A stretch of 52,973 nucleotides of DNA from Bacteroidota bacterium (GTDB lineage Bacteria; Bacteroidota; Bacteroidia; Bacteroidales; JAAAOM01): NCBI GenBank assembly GCA_009908855.1, contig JAAAOM010000011.1:1-52973 (forward strand), in the 5' to 3' direction. Positions 17,349 to 27,555 of this stretch are shown here, piece after piece. Numbering within the stretch: the first letter of the stretch is position 1; every line of letters begins with the position of its first letter. The notes beneath the pieces were generated by a model. That model saw only the letters and a list, made by a program, of their open reading frames with translations. It did no database searches and was not told the origin of the DNA. The translations under genes were made by a program, and so were the position numbers.

Positions 17349-19736
17349 ATGAAAGTTATAAAACGTATTATTCTGGTGATATTAGCCCTTGCAATATTAG
17401 TCATTATTGGAGGAAGTATTTATGTACGGCACTTATCCAATCGCGCCCTGCCTGATTATTCACAGGATGTAACGATCCCTTCGCTCATTGGTGATGTTGA
17501 GGTTTTTAGAGATTCACTGGGTAAACCACATATCTATGCTGACAATGAAAAGGATTTATACCTGGTAACAGGGTATTTAATGGCCCAGGATCGGTTATGG
17601 CAAATGGATTTATTACGGCGGGTTACACTGGGACGATTATCGGAGATATTTGGAGCCGGGTTTGCTGATACCGATGAATTATTGCGCGCTTTGCAGTTTA
17701 CTGAGAAGTCGGAAATAATAATGGACTCTATTGATCAGCATCCTAAACAGTCAATTCTGGCCTTTTGCGACGGGGTGAATTTTTTCATGGAGCAGCATAA
17801 AAAGAAATTGCCTTTTGAATTTGGTGTACTGGGTTATAAACCTGACCCCTGGAAGCCCGTACATACTTTGAATTTGATTGGCTATATGGCCTGGGACCTT
17901 AAATCGGGGTGGGATGAAATATTGATGAATGAGCTCAAAAACAAGTTATCGGTTCAACAATACCGAATGTTATTGCCTTCCCAAATTCAGGATGAAAATG
18001 TTGTATTTCCGACGGATGAAAGAGTCGTTTTGAAGGATAATCTTTTATCCGCGAGCAAGCTGCAGGACTTACCGGTTGATATATTTTCAGCCAGCAATAA
18101 TTGGTCAGTCGGGCCAACCAAATCGCAAACCGGCAAACCCATTATAGCCAATGATATGCATCTTGGTTATAATATTCCGGGTATATGGTATCCCATCCAT
18201 CAACATGTTAAAAATACATTAAATGTAACAGGATTTGCCATTCCCGGTGCACCTTTAATTGTGGTTGGCCATAACGACTCTATTGCCTGGGGCCTTACCA
18301 ATACTTATGTTGACAATATGGATTTTTACCTTGAAACCATGAATCCTGATGATACTTCACAGTACAGGCTAAACAGTGAATGGAAAGATTTTAGATACCA
18401 GGAAATAGCCATAGCCACAAAAAGCGATGATACCTTGCATCGTACATTACGGTTTACCCACCGCGGTGCGGTGATTAGTAAATACAAAGATTTAAAAAAT
18501 GTTGTATCCATGCAGTGGGTGGGTTCTGTGTATAGCAATGAATATGCTGCAATTTATGATGTTAACAGGGCTCAAAACTGGCATTCATTCACGGAGTCAT
18601 TTCGCATGTTTCGGTCCATTTCGCAAAATGTAGCGTACGCCGATCGTCATGGAAACATTGGCATGTTCTGTGCTGCGGGTATACCCATCCGCAATCGTTC
18701 CGTAAATATTGAATTTCTTCCGGGCGATACCACACTTTATGATTGGCAGGGGATGGTACCTTTCGAAGAATTACCGTATATATCTAATCCCGGGAAAGGG
18801 TATGTGTCAGCCGCTAATAACCGAACAGTCGATGCCACATATCCCCATTACACTGGTACATGGTACGCACAACCATATAGGTACAAGCGTATCAATGAGT
18901 TGTTGGAGGAAGATTCATTACTATCAGTTGAGCAGATAAAGGCTATCCAAACGGATATTGTTAATTTGCATGCCCGAAAAACCATGCCCGATATTGTGAA
19001 TGTGCTGATTAATAGTGGTAAGCTCGACTCCACCAGGCAAAAGTATGTTACCATGTTGCAGCAGTGGTCTTATAAGATGGATACATCCTCTGTCGAATCT
19101 ACACTTTACGAGTTATTCACTTTTCTGTTTATGAAGAACATATTTGCCGATGAAATGGGATGGGATTTGTTTAACCGATTTACCGGTGTTTCATCCGTGT
19201 ATTCAACGGCCATGGAAAATGTTTGGCAACGAAAGAATTCGGTTTGGTATGATAATATCCACACCAACGAAACCAAAGAATCGTTTACCGATGTGGTGAT
19301 GCAATCATTTGATGAAACCATTGATTCATTGCGTTCGAAGTATGGACAAGATGAGCAGGATTGGCAATGGGGCCAACTGCATCAGCTAACATTGCAACAT
19401 CCGTTGGCTGAAGAGAAAATGCTCGACCGGATATTTTCTTTGAATCGTGGTCCGTATCAACTGCCAGGCAGTAAATATACCATGTCGCAATATGCATTCA
19501 GGTTATTCAACCCGCAGGAAGTGCATCATGGTGCATCACAACGATTGGTTTATGATTTATCTGACTGGGATAGTTCATTTTACGTAATTCCTACCGGAAT
19601 TAGCGGTATACCTGAAAGTCCCTATTATTGTAATCAGACTGAGTTGTATGTTAATAATGGATATAACCGGGATATTTTTTCCAGACCGCTGGTAGAAGCC
19701 AATGCGAAATTCAACACCCAATTCTCGGGTCAATAA
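17349..19736 (+). CDS. penicillin-acylase family protein (peptidase S45)
   Basis: This 795-residue N-terminal-nucleophile hydrolase precursor has an N-terminal membrane anchor (MKVIKRIILVILALAILVII). The nucleophile is Ser249 in SASNNWSVGP, where autocleavage would make the alpha and beta chains. The downstream PIIANDMHLGY and GHNDSIAWGLTN motifs are typical of S45. Family members cleave amides such as penicillin side chains, acyl-homoserine lactones and other acylated amines, so the natural substrate is uncertain. It closes the EEP, M1, S45 operon, whose members are all exported or anchored hydrolases. The next gene is convergent and directly abuts its stop. Confidence 0.92.
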   Translation: MKVIKRIILVILALAILVIIGGSIYVRHLSNRALPDYSQDVTIPSLIGDVEVFRDSLGKPHIYADNEKDLYLVTGYLMAQDRLWQMDLLRRVTLGRLSEIFGAGFADTDELLRALQFTEKSEIIMDSIDQHPKQSILAFCDGVNFFMEQHKKKLPFEFGVLGYKPDPWKPVHTLNLIGYMAWDLKSGWDEILMNELKNKLSVQQYRMLLPSQIQDENVVFPTDERVVLKDNLLSASKLQDLPVDIFSASNNWSVGPTKSQTGKPIIANDMHLGYNIPGIWYPIHQHVKNTLNVTGFAIPGAPLIVVGHNDSIAWGLTNTYVDNMDFYLETMNPDDTSQYRLNSEWKDFRYQEIAIATKSDDTLHRTLRFTHRGAVISKYKDLKNVVSMQWVGSVYSNEYAAIYDVNRAQNWHSFTESFRMFRSISQNVAYADRHGNIGMFCAAGIPIRNRSVNIEFLPGDTTLYDWQGMVPFEELPYISNPGKGYVSAANNRTVDATYPHYTGTWYAQPYRYKRINELLEEDSLLSVEQIKAIQTDIVNLHARKTMPDIVNVLINSGKLDSTRQKYVTMLQQWSYKMDTSSVESTLYELFTFLFMKNIFADEMGWDLFNRFTGVSSVYSTAMENVWQRKNSVWYDNIHTNETKESFTDVVMQSFDETIDSLRSKYGQDEQDWQWGQLHQLTLQHPLAEEKMLDRIFSLNRGPYQLPGSKYTMSQYAFRLFNPQEVHHGASQRLVYDLSDWDSSFYVIPTGISGIPESPYYCNQTELYVNNGYNRDIFSRPLVEANAKFNTQFSGQ

Positions 19737-20138
19737 TTATTGAAGGTATTTCGTAATTTTCTCAATTAATTCGCTGGCAATTATTGGTTTGGCAATATAG
19801 TCATTGCATCCGGCTTCAATGCTTTTTACTTTATCGGAATGCAATGCATTGGCAGTTTGCGCAATAATAGGGAGGCTTGGCCTGAATTTCCTTATTTTTC
19901 GTGTTGCTTCGTACCCATCCATCATGGGCATTTGGATATCCATCAGTACAAGGTCAATTTGTTCATTCTCACAAATTTTGCATGCTTCGGTGCCATCGGT
20001 GGCATGTACCAGTGTAGCCTTTATTTGTTCCAATAACTCTTCCAGAAAAAAGAAACTGGTATAATCGTCTTCAACAACTAATATTCTTTTTGATGAAAAG
20101 TCTTTGTCCTTTAGTAGTGCTTCTAATTTATCTGTCAT
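19737..20138 (-). CDS. single-domain response regulator
   Basis: The 133-residue protein is a receiver domain only: acidic pair EDD at residues 23-25, phospho-acceptor Asp67 in LVLMDIQMP, Thr95 in QTANAL and Lys117 in AKPI. All key residues are present, so it should be phosphorylated by a histidine kinase or phosphotransfer protein elsewhere. No output domain is attached. It is convergent with the S45 gene (stops adjacent) and alone in its transcript as far as can be seen. A weaker relative lies at 48070-48486. Confidence 0.92.
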   Translation of the reverse strand: MTDKLEALLKDKDFSSKRILVVEDDYTSFFFLEELLEQIKATLVHATDGTEACKICENEQIDLVLMDIQMPMMDGYEATRKIRKFRPSLPIIAQTANALHSDKVKSIEAGCNDYIAKPIIASELIEKITKYLQ

Positions 20139-20248
20139 GGAAAAAATGCTTGTATGTTGTAGTAATTGATAATAGCTTGCTGTTTACAACGGCAATAAAA
20201 AGTTGGATTTGATTTGGGGTATAAATAATTTAATATGTACCGGTGATT

Positions 20249-21478
20249 TTAATTCATTTTATAAACCCATGCATTTTGTGTTTCACTACGGTGAATTTGA
20301 TTCAATGCCCTTTGTGCCTGATCAAAAGTGGGGAATGATTCATAACTAACGGCATGTAAATTATTGATTACACCGAATTTTTCTGCAGCATAACCTTTTT
20401 TGCGTAATGTAGTTACAAACCGATCAGCATTTTGTTCAACCGAGAAGCATCCGGCTACTACATAATATTGGTTGGGAGAATTGGCTGCGTCGTTCTTGTT
20501 AACCGCTTCTTTGGTGCGTGCATTATTGGTTTGCAGGTCTTTTGTTATTTCATCAGCAATTTCTCTTGCCTCATCCTGCATGGCTTCATTATTTCCTTCT
20601 TCTTCAGAAGCATTTGTTGCCTGAGGTTGATTTGTACTTTCATCGTCAGCAGATGCTTCATCATCGGTATTTTGAGGTGTTAACACAACTTTTCCGGTGT
20701 CTTTTTTGTCGTCTCCAAAACCCAGTTGATCCCGAACAATCAGAATGGCAACAATGAGCAATATATTGGCCAAAATAATTACCGTGGTAGAGATCATCTT
20801 TTGCCTTTTTGGATCAGCTTTTTTTTCCTGTTTTTTAGGCGGCGTATAAGTGGGTTTGGTACTACTGATTATACCGGTAGGTTTTTCAGTTGAAATGGCC
20901 TTGGCCGCGGTTGTCGGAACTTTTGGTGCTTCCTCCTTTTTAGGTTCGGGTTTCGGGGTTTCTTTTTTAGCTTCTGTTGGTTTCTTACCGGTATCCTCAG
21001 TCGGGGTAGTCTCTTTATCTTTTTCAACCGGTTGTTTGGGTGAAGCGGGAGCGGAAGTTGTCTGTTTATCGGGTTGAGATGACGAGGGTGTTGTTGTTCC
21101 TTCTTTTTTCGGTTGCGAAGCGGTTGTTGAGGTTTTGTCTTCTTTTGGCGTTGTTTCCTTTACCGAGGACTCCTGTTGAAATATGATTTTATTGAGATGA
21201 TTCATTTCAAGCTTCCCGAAATCACCTAAAACATATTTTTTATCGGTTTTTAATTGTTGGGTTACTTGGTTAACAAAATCAGATACTTTTTTCGATGCAT
21301 TTTCTTTTGATATATTTTCTTTTTGGGCGATATGCTCAATAAGTAATCCATCGTTATATTTTAAAAATTCATTGAATATCACCAGTCTTTTAGCGCCATG
21401 TTTTACTATAAATGCACCAAAATCTGGTATTATAACTCTGTTGTTTGAATTTAGCAGTTCTTTCAAATAGGTGTGCAT
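20249..21478 (-). CDS. HU-CCDC81 and SPOR domain protein
   Basis: The 409-residue protein has three parts. Residues 1-100 are the bacterial HU-CCDC81 double domain (MHTYLKELLNSNNRVIIPDF, then YVLGDFGKLEM). Residues about 105-225 are a low-complexity Thr/Pro/Lys/Glu linker. A membrane helix at 229-248 leads, after an acidic stretch, to a C-terminal SPOR domain (337-409, NQYYVVAGCFSVEQNADRF). SPOR domains bind denuded peptidoglycan at the division site, so a cytosolic HU-like end and a periplasmic septal end are joined across the membrane. The combination is known in Bacteroidota but its job is unproven; a division or chromosome-envelope link is inference. Confidence 0.88.
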   Translation of the reverse strand: MHTYLKELLNSNNRVIIPDFGAFIVKHGAKRLVIFNEFLKYNDGLLIEHIAQKENISKENASKKVSDFVNQVTQQLKTDKKYVLGDFGKLEMNHLNKIIFQQESSVKETTPKEDKTSTTASQPKKEGTTTPSSSQPDKQTTSAPASPKQPVEKDKETTPTEDTGKKPTEAKKETPKPEPKKEEAPKVPTTAAKAISTEKPTGIISSTKPTYTPPKKQEKKADPKRQKMISTTVIILANILLIVAILIVRDQLGFGDDKKDTGKVVLTPQNTDDEASADDESTNQPQATNASEEEGNNEAMQDEAREIADEITKDLQTNNARTKEAVNKNDAANSPNQYYVVAGCFSVEQNADRFVTTLRKKGYAAEKFGVINNLHAVSYESFPTFDQAQRALNQIHRSETQNAWVYKMN

Positions 21479-21639
21479 ACGGGTTATAGTTTTCAGTAAT
21501 ACATTAATTCACAAAACTTTTCAAATATACAATCAAATTTTTAAAATTGATTTGTTGATGCTTTTTTTATCTTTTTTTGAGGATGATTCTTTATATTCGG
21601 GTAACAAATTACGGAATCAATTATTCAAAAATCAAGGGC

Positions 21640-22401
21640 ATGAAATTCAGACATGTATTAGGAATTGATGTTGGAGGTTCGGGCATTAAAGGTGCGTTGG
21701 TGGATACCAAAAAGGGTATCATGACCACTGAAAGGCACCGTATCGAAACTCCGCAACCGGCCACTCCGGAGGCTGTGGTAAAAACAATCTATGAGATATC
21801 CCGGCATTTTAACTGGAAAGGACCTATAGGCATTGGTTTTCCGGCAGTAGTGCAGAACGGTCTGGTGAAAACAGCATCTAATATCGATAATAGCTGGATA
21901 GGGGTAGATATTGATGCATTGGTTAAAAACATGACCGGGCTGCCTGCTTTTGCCGTGAACGACGCTGATGCTGCGGGAATGGCTGAAATGAGCTTCGGCG
22001 CCGGGATGGATATGAAAGGTACCATTATGCTTGTAACAATTGGAACCGGGTTGGGAACGGTTATGTTTACCAGGGGAAAATTATTGGCAAATACTGAGTT
22101 AGGACATGTCTTGCTAAAAAATGGCATGGAAGCCGAACTTTATGCATCGGATGCAGCCAGAAAAAATGAAGATTTGTCCTGGGAAGACTGGGCACGGCGT
22201 TTCAATGAGTATTTGTTATACATTGAAAATCTATTCTGGCCTGAACTATTTATTATTGGCGGAGGAGCTAGTAAGAAAGAAGGTAAGTTCTTTGATTACC
22301 TGACCGTTGATACTCCCGTTGTTGCTGCCATGTTGCAAAATGATGCGGGTATTATCGGGGCAGCTATGTCTGCCAAATATTATAAAAAACAGAAAAAGTG
22401 A
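21640..22401 (+). CDS. polyphosphate glucokinase (ROK family)
   Basis: From ATG 21640 the product is 253 residues and opens [20 protein letters not shown], the phosphate-binding loop of polyphosphate-dependent glucokinases. Other motifs are [16 protein letters not shown] (catalytic Asp) and IGTGLGT. It phosphorylates glucose with polyphosphate (or ATP) in the cytosol. An upstream extension to 21577 is open but adds 21 residues before the conserved start, so I reject it. It is convergent with recR, one base apart. Confidence 0.9.
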   Translation: MKFRHVLGIDVGGSGIKGALVDTKKGIMTTERHRIETPQPATPEAVVKTIYEISRHFNWKGPIGIGFPAVVQNGLVKTASNIDNSWIGVDIDALVKNMTGLPAFAVNDADAAGMAEMSFGAGMDMKGTIMLVTIGTGLGTVMFTRGKLLANTELGHVLLKNGMEAELYASDAARKNEDLSWEDWARRFNEYLLYIENLFWPELFIIGGGASKKEGKFFDYLTVDTPVVAAMLQNDAGIIGAAMSAKYYKKQKK

Positions 22402-22402
22402 A

Positions 22403-23020
22403 TTATCCTGGATGAAAGGGTGTTCGGTTCACAATCGATTGGCCAAGCGTTATCTCGTCGGTATATTCCAGTTCATTGCCAATGGCGATTCCTTTGGCCA
22501 GGCTTGTTATTTTTACCGGGAAATTCTTAAACCGTTTATAGATGTAAAAATTGGTTGTATCGCCTTCCAGGGTTGAGCTGAGGGCCAGAATGATCTCCTG
22601 GACTTCACCATCTTTGATGCGTTCTTCCAGTTTACTCAGATTAAGGTCTGCCGGGCCAATTCCATCAATGGGAGAGATAACAGCCCCCAGTACATTAAAA
22701 GTACCATTAAACTGGTGCGTTGATTCGACAGCCAATACATCGCGGATATTTTCTACCACACACACCAAGGCGTTGTCTCTTTTTTCGCTTGCGCATATAC
22801 CACACAGTTCCGTGTCTGAAATATTACCGCATTGGCGGCAATAAACAATATCATCCGCAAGTTTTTGTAAGGTTTGTCCAAATTTTTTTATGTCTACACT
22901 TTCCTGTTTTAATAAATGAAGAACCAGCCGAAGAGCAGTTTTTTCACCTATACCCGGTAGTTTCGAAAATTCAAATACTGCTTCTTCCAGTAGTTTTGAA
23001 GGGAATTGTTGGATGGCCAT
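22403..23020 (-). CDS. recR: recombination mediator RecR
   Basis: The 205-residue protein has the standard RecR layout: a helix-hairpin-helix region ([12 protein letters not shown], about 21-32), the four-cysteine zinc finger (Cys61, Cys64, Cys73, Cys76) and the Toprim domain ([12 protein letters not shown] and following). With RecO and RecF it loads RecA on gapped DNA. Length is normal. It stands alone between polyphosphate glucokinase and the symporter, divergent from the latter. Confidence 0.97.
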   Translation of the reverse strand: MAIQQFPSKLLEEAVFEFSKLPGIGEKTALRLVLHLLKQESVDIKKFGQTLQKLADDIVYCRQCGNISDTELCGICASEKRDNALVCVVENIRDVLAVESTHQFNGTFNVLGAVISPIDGIGPADLNLSKLEERIKDGEVQEIILALSSTLEGDTTNFYIYKRFKNFPVKITSLAKGIAIGNELEYTDEITLGQSIVNRTPFHPG

Positions 23021-23082
23021 AACAGGTTATCAAATAAATTGCTTGAAATATATTTTCTTTGCTGTTGCAAAATTAATGTTTT

Positions 23083-24534
23083 ATGGATATTTCTTTATCG
23101 CCTGCTGCTATCGGGATTATAATTCTTGGTTATTTCGCACTTATATTTGTCATATCCTATCTTACAGGCCGCCATAGTGACAACCGTACATTCTATTTGG
23201 GCAATCGCAACTCACCCTGGTTTGTAGTGGCTTATGGGATGATTGGTGCTACCTTATCGGGAATCACTTTTATTTCGGTGCCTGGTTGGGTTATCGACCG
23301 GCAATTCTCATATATGCAAATGGTACTGGGGTATTTATTGGGTTATGCCGTCATTGTACATGTATTGTTACCGCTTTATTATCGGCTCAACCTTACTTCC
23401 ATTTACACCTATCTGGAATCGCGGTTTGATAAAACAACCTATAAATCCGGTGCTTTTTTATTCATTATATCAAGAACGGTTGGTGCATCATTGCGGTTAT
23501 TCCTGATGGCCACTGTTTTACAACTGGCGATTTTTGATGCCTGGAATATACCATTTTGGATTACTGTTGTTATAACCATTGCGCTTATATGGCTGTACAC
23601 ACACCGGGGCGGAATTAAAACCATTATTTGGACTGACATGCTGCAAACCACTTTTATGCTTTTGTCGGTGGGTATTACGCTTTGGATTATCATGCATGAC
23701 TTTGGCATAGGTTTTAAAGGTGTAGTATCACAAATTGAACAGAGCGATTTCTCCAGGGTATTTTATTTTGATGATTTTAATGACAAACGGTTTTTTTGGA
23801 AACAATTTCTGAGTGGTGCTTTTATTACCATCGTCATGACCGGTTTAGACCAGGATATGATGCAGAAGAATCTCACCTGTCGTTCCTTGCGCGATGCACA
23901 GAAAAATATGTATTGGTTTAGTGTGGTACTGGTACCGGTAAATTTGTTGTTTTTAAGCCTGGGGGTTATGTTGGTTCTTTTTGCCCGGAACAATGGAATT
24001 GAAATACCTGAAAATGCTGACGAAATGTTCCCGTTATTGGCTACCAAAGGATATCTGGGCGCCGCTGTTACCGTATTTTTCATAATTGGCCTTGTGGCTG
24101 CGGCTTATTCCAGCGCCGACTCAGCGCTTACCTCGCTGACTACTTCATTCACCGTTGATATACTTGGAAAAAAAGGAGATACCGAGGAAGCGCAGAAAAC
24201 CAGGAGATGGGTGCACATTGCTGTTTCACTGGTGTTGCTACTTGTAATTATGTTGGTACGTGCACTGAATGATAAAAGTATCATCGCCACGTTGTTTACC
24301 CTCGCTGGTTATACGTACGGGCCTTTACTCGGACTTTTTGCCTTTGGACTTTTTACCAATCGCAGGATCAATGGGAAATGGGTTCCCCTGCTTTGTTTAC
24401 TCACACCCACCATCATACACATACTTAAAATGAACTCTGAAAAATGGTTAGGCGGATACCAGTTTGATTTTGAAATATTGCTGTTAAACGGGTTACTGAC
24501 ATTTATCGGGTTGCTGATATTAAGAAAGTCATAG
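23083..24534 (+). CDS. sodium:solute symporter (SSS family)
   Basis: The 483-residue protein has about thirteen hydrophobic segments and SSS-family motifs: YLGNRNSPWFVVAYGMIGAT near residue 45, the AAAYSSADSALTSLTT segment that contributes to the sodium site, and TLAGYTYGPLLG. It would move an unknown solute with sodium across the inner membrane. It is a single gene with its own upstream gap of 62 bases from divergent recR. Closely related proteins handle very different solutes, so I give no substrate. Confidence 0.9.
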   Translation: MDISLSPAAIGIIILGYFALIFVISYLTGRHSDNRTFYLGNRNSPWFVVAYGMIGATLSGITFISVPGWVIDRQFSYMQMVLGYLLGYAVIVHVLLPLYYRLNLTSIYTYLESRFDKTTYKSGAFLFIISRTVGASLRLFLMATVLQLAIFDAWNIPFWITVVITIALIWLYTHRGGIKTIIWTDMLQTTFMLLSVGITLWIIMHDFGIGFKGVVSQIEQSDFSRVFYFDDFNDKRFFWKQFLSGAFITIVMTGLDQDMMQKNLTCRSLRDAQKNMYWFSVVLVPVNLLFLSLGVMLVLFARNNGIEIPENADEMFPLLATKGYLGAAVTVFFIIGLVAAAYSSADSALTSLTTSFTVDILGKKGDTEEAQKTRRWVHIAVSLVLLLVIMLVRALNDKSIIATLFTLAGYTYGPLLGLFAFGLFTNRRINGKWVPLLCLLTPTIIHILKMNSEKWLGGYQFDFEILLLNGLLTFIGLLILRKS

Positions 24535-24727
24535 CTCACCCAATCGAATTAAAAATATTCAAAACAAAATCCGGGCATCAGCTTTTGCTACGCGCGTTTT
24601 AACACGTACATTAAAATTGCAGAAACACACATAATGTGCAGGCACACAATATAGATCGAGGATACCAAACCAAATATTACGGTGGATGAACCTGTAAATA
24701 TCAGAATTCGAAGATACCTGATATTGG

Positions 24728-27355
24728 CTATATAACCGATTTTATATGCTCTTCAATTTCCTGTATAGCCTTGTCCAGGCCATTGATGTCCTTACCACCG
24801 GCTGTTGCAAAAAATGGCTGTCCACCACCACCGCCCTGAATATGCCTGGCAGCTGAACGAACCAGGTTTCCGGCATGAAGATTTTTTTCTTTAACCAGCT
24901 TGTCAGCGATCATAATTGTTAAATTGGGTTTTCCGTTGATGTCAGCGCCCAGTACCATAAAAAGGTTATCGAGCTCACCTTTTAACTGAAAGGCAATGTC
25001 TTTGATCATAGCCGGTGAATCCGCCTTTATTTTCTGACTAATAAATGTTATATCGTTCAGCGATTCCTTTTTATCCAGCAATTCCTTTTTCAGCAGCCGT
25101 GATTTTTCACGGTTAAACGCTTCAATTTGTTTTTGGAGTTTACTGTTTTCTTCTACAATGGATTCAACTGTTTTAACCACATCCTGTGGTGCTTTTAAAA
25201 TATGTCTGAGCTGCTCAATCGTTTGCGCTTGCTCATGTATATATGCTTCCGCTTTTTCTCCCGTAACTGCTTCAATTCGTCGTATTCCTGCTGCAATAGC
25301 GCTTTCCGAAACTATTTTAAAGAATCCTAACTGACCGGTGGCCTCTACATGTGTACCACCACATAGTTCAACCGAATCACCAAACTGTATCACACGAACG
25401 GTATCACCGTATTTTTCACCGAATAACATCATGGCACCCAGTTTTTTGGCATCTTCAATGGGCACTTCGCGCCTTTCGTTTTTGGATGAGTTCTTTCTTA
25501 TTAACTGGTTTACGATTTGTTCCACGCGTTCAATTTCTTCATCATTCATTTTTTGGAAATGCGAAAAGTCAAATCTTAAATAGTCGGGATGCACCAGGGA
25601 GCCTTTCTGCTCTACATGGCCGCCCAATACCTGCCGTAATGCATGATGCAGTAAATGGGTGCCCGAATGATTGTTCATGATGTTAAAACGACGGTTTTCA
25701 TCAATGCGGGCGTTAAAAGTGGCTCCGATATTTGCCGGTATTTTTTCGGTAACATGAACTATCAGGTTATTTTCTTTGAAAGTATCCAATATCTTTAAGG
25801 TTTCTTCTCCATTGGTAATAGTGCCTGTATCGCCTATCTGTCCGCCGCTTTCGGCATAAAATGGTGATTGGTCAAATACCAGTTGATAAAGCTCTTTCTT
25901 TTTGGTTTTGATTCTACGATATCGTGTAATCCTGATCTCGGCTTCCGTGTAATCATAACCGATAAATTTACCTTCCTCACCATCGTGCACGCGCTGCCAA
26001 TCTTCGGTGTCCTGGGAAGCGGCTGATTTAGACCGTTCCTTTTGGGTATTCATCTCCTGGTTGAATTCAGTTATGTTCACCTCAAATCCATGTTCATTCA
26101 CAATCAATTGGGTTAAATCAAGCGGAAATCCATACGTATCATAGAGTACAAATGCATCTTTACCGGGTATTTGAGAATTTTTATTTACTTTTGTTTTTTC
26201 AATCACCTGGTCCAGCATTTTAATGCCTGTTGAAAGTGTTTTCAGGAAGGACGATTCTTCCTCCAGGATCACTTTTGCAACCAACTCATGCTGTTTGCTA
26301 AGCTCAGGAAAGGCCGCTCCCATAACATCGGTTAATGTTGGCAGCAATTTATGTATAAATGGTTCTTTCTGTTTCAAAAAGGTATAGCTGTAACGTATGG
26401 CACGACGTAAGATACGACGAATGACATAACCGGCTTTGTTGTTTGAGGGCAGTTGACCGTCGGTTATGGCAAATGATACAGCCCTCAAATGATCGGCAAT
26501 TACGCGCATGGCAATATCCGTATCATTCGATTGTCCATAGGGTATACCGCTTAATTCAGCAATTTTTTGGATGATGGCCTGAAACAGGTCGGTATCGTAA
26601 TTGGATGTTTTATCCTGGAGCACCATGCACAATCTTTCAAAGCCCATACCGGTATCGATATGTTTATGCGGAAGCATTTCGAGCTTACCATTGGCTTTAC
26701 GGTTATATTGTATAAATACAAGATTCCATATTTCTATAACCAGCGGATGATCCTGGTTTACCAGTTCATGTCCGGGTGTTTGTTGTTTATCCTTTTCAGG
26801 TCTAATATCGATATGTATTTCTGAACAAGGTCCACAAGGGCCTGTATCTCCCATTTCCCAGAAATTATCCTTTTTTGAGCCGGTTAAAATGCGATTTTCC
26901 GGGATAAACTGTTTCCAGTATTCCAGCGCTTCATGGTCTTGCGGAGTATCATCCTGTTTGTCGCCTTCAAATATTGTTACGTAAAGGTTTTCTTTTTTTA
27001 TTCCCAACGTACCGGTAAGAAATTCCCAGGCCCATTCAATGGCTTCTTTTTTGAAATAATCACCAAACGACCAGTTTCCAAGCATCTCGAACATGGTATG
27101 ATGATACGTATCATGTCCCACTTCCTCCAGATCATTGTGCTTGCCGGATACTCTTAAGCATTTCTGCGTATTGGCAATACGGGGATATGTAGCTGACTGA
27201 TTACCCAGGAACATATCTTTAAACTGATTCATCCCCGCATTGGTAAACATCAATGTTGGATCATCCTTCACAACCATAGGTGCCGATTCGACAATCTGAT
27301 GATTTTTGCTCGCAAAAAAATTCAGGAATTTCTTTCTAATCTCCGCAGATCTCAT
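24728..27355 (-). CDS. alaS: alanyl-tRNA synthetase
   Basis: This 875-residue enzyme charges tRNA-Ala. The class II catalytic domain is N-terminal, with GMNQFKDMFLG and GDTGPCGPCSEIH visible. The editing domain has HSGTHLLHHALR and CGGTHVEATG, with zinc-ligand histidines and cysteine. The C-Ala domain ends with HIQGGGGGQPFFATAGG. The editing motif has Gly where many family members have Ala (HSATHLLH). It is divergent from the M23 peptidase run, with a 200-base shared upstream region. Confidence 0.97.
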   Translation of the reverse strand: MRSAEIRKKFLNFFASKNHQIVESAPMVVKDDPTLMFTNAGMNQFKDMFLGNQSATYPRIANTQKCLRVSGKHNDLEEVGHDTYHHTMFEMLGNWSFGDYFKKEAIEWAWEFLTGTLGIKKENLYVTIFEGDKQDDTPQDHEALEYWKQFIPENRILTGSKKDNFWEMGDTGPCGPCSEIHIDIRPEKDKQQTPGHELVNQDHPLVIEIWNLVFIQYNRKANGKLEMLPHKHIDTGMGFERLCMVLQDKTSNYDTDLFQAIIQKIAELSGIPYGQSNDTDIAMRVIADHLRAVSFAITDGQLPSNNKAGYVIRRILRRAIRYSYTFLKQKEPFIHKLLPTLTDVMGAAFPELSKQHELVAKVILEEESSFLKTLSTGIKMLDQVIEKTKVNKNSQIPGKDAFVLYDTYGFPLDLTQLIVNEHGFEVNITEFNQEMNTQKERSKSAASQDTEDWQRVHDGEEGKFIGYDYTEAEIRITRYRRIKTKKKELYQLVFDQSPFYAESGGQIGDTGTITNGEETLKILDTFKENNLIVHVTEKIPANIGATFNARIDENRRFNIMNNHSGTHLLHHALRQVLGGHVEQKGSLVHPDYLRFDFSHFQKMNDEEIERVEQIVNQLIRKNSSKNERREVPIEDAKKLGAMMLFGEKYGDTVRVIQFGDSVELCGGTHVEATGQLGFFKIVSESAIAAGIRRIEAVTGEKAEAYIHEQAQTIEQLRHILKAPQDVVKTVESIVEENSKLQKQIEAFNREKSRLLKKELLDKKESLNDITFISQKIKADSPAMIKDIAFQLKGELDNLFMVLGADINGKPNLTIMIADKLVKEKNLHAGNLVRSAARHIQGGGGGQPFFATAGGKDINGLDKAIQEIEEHIKSVI

Positions 27356-27484
27356 TCAATTATTTAATTTTCTGTTAATATTAAATTGCTCAATTCGTGC
27401 ATACAAATAAAATGAAATATTATATTTATGCTTGTTTAAATAAGTAATTTTAAACAATTACTTAATTAAGAGCATTTTAACGGG

Positions 27485-27515
27485 TTGTAAAATTAATTTA
27501 TTTCGGTTAGTTTTG
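27485..27515 (+). promoter_or_regulatory. promoter of the M23/MerR/Nif3 run
   Basis: TTG at 27485-27487 and TAGTTTTG at 27508-27515 (TAnnTTTG) are separated by 20 bases, close to Bacteroidota -33/-7 spacing. The first M23 frame starts about 40 bases downstream. Confidence 0.6.
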
Positions 27516-27555
27516 TGCCCAAACAGCCATGAAAATCATAAAAAACGCTTTTTAA

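Noticed and set aside
24588..24737. Hydrophobic minus-strand frame after alaS that reads like a membrane-protein tail
   Set aside because: It has no start codon before the hydrophobic part, overlaps the end of alaS, and is short; T-rich codons easily give such a run by chance.
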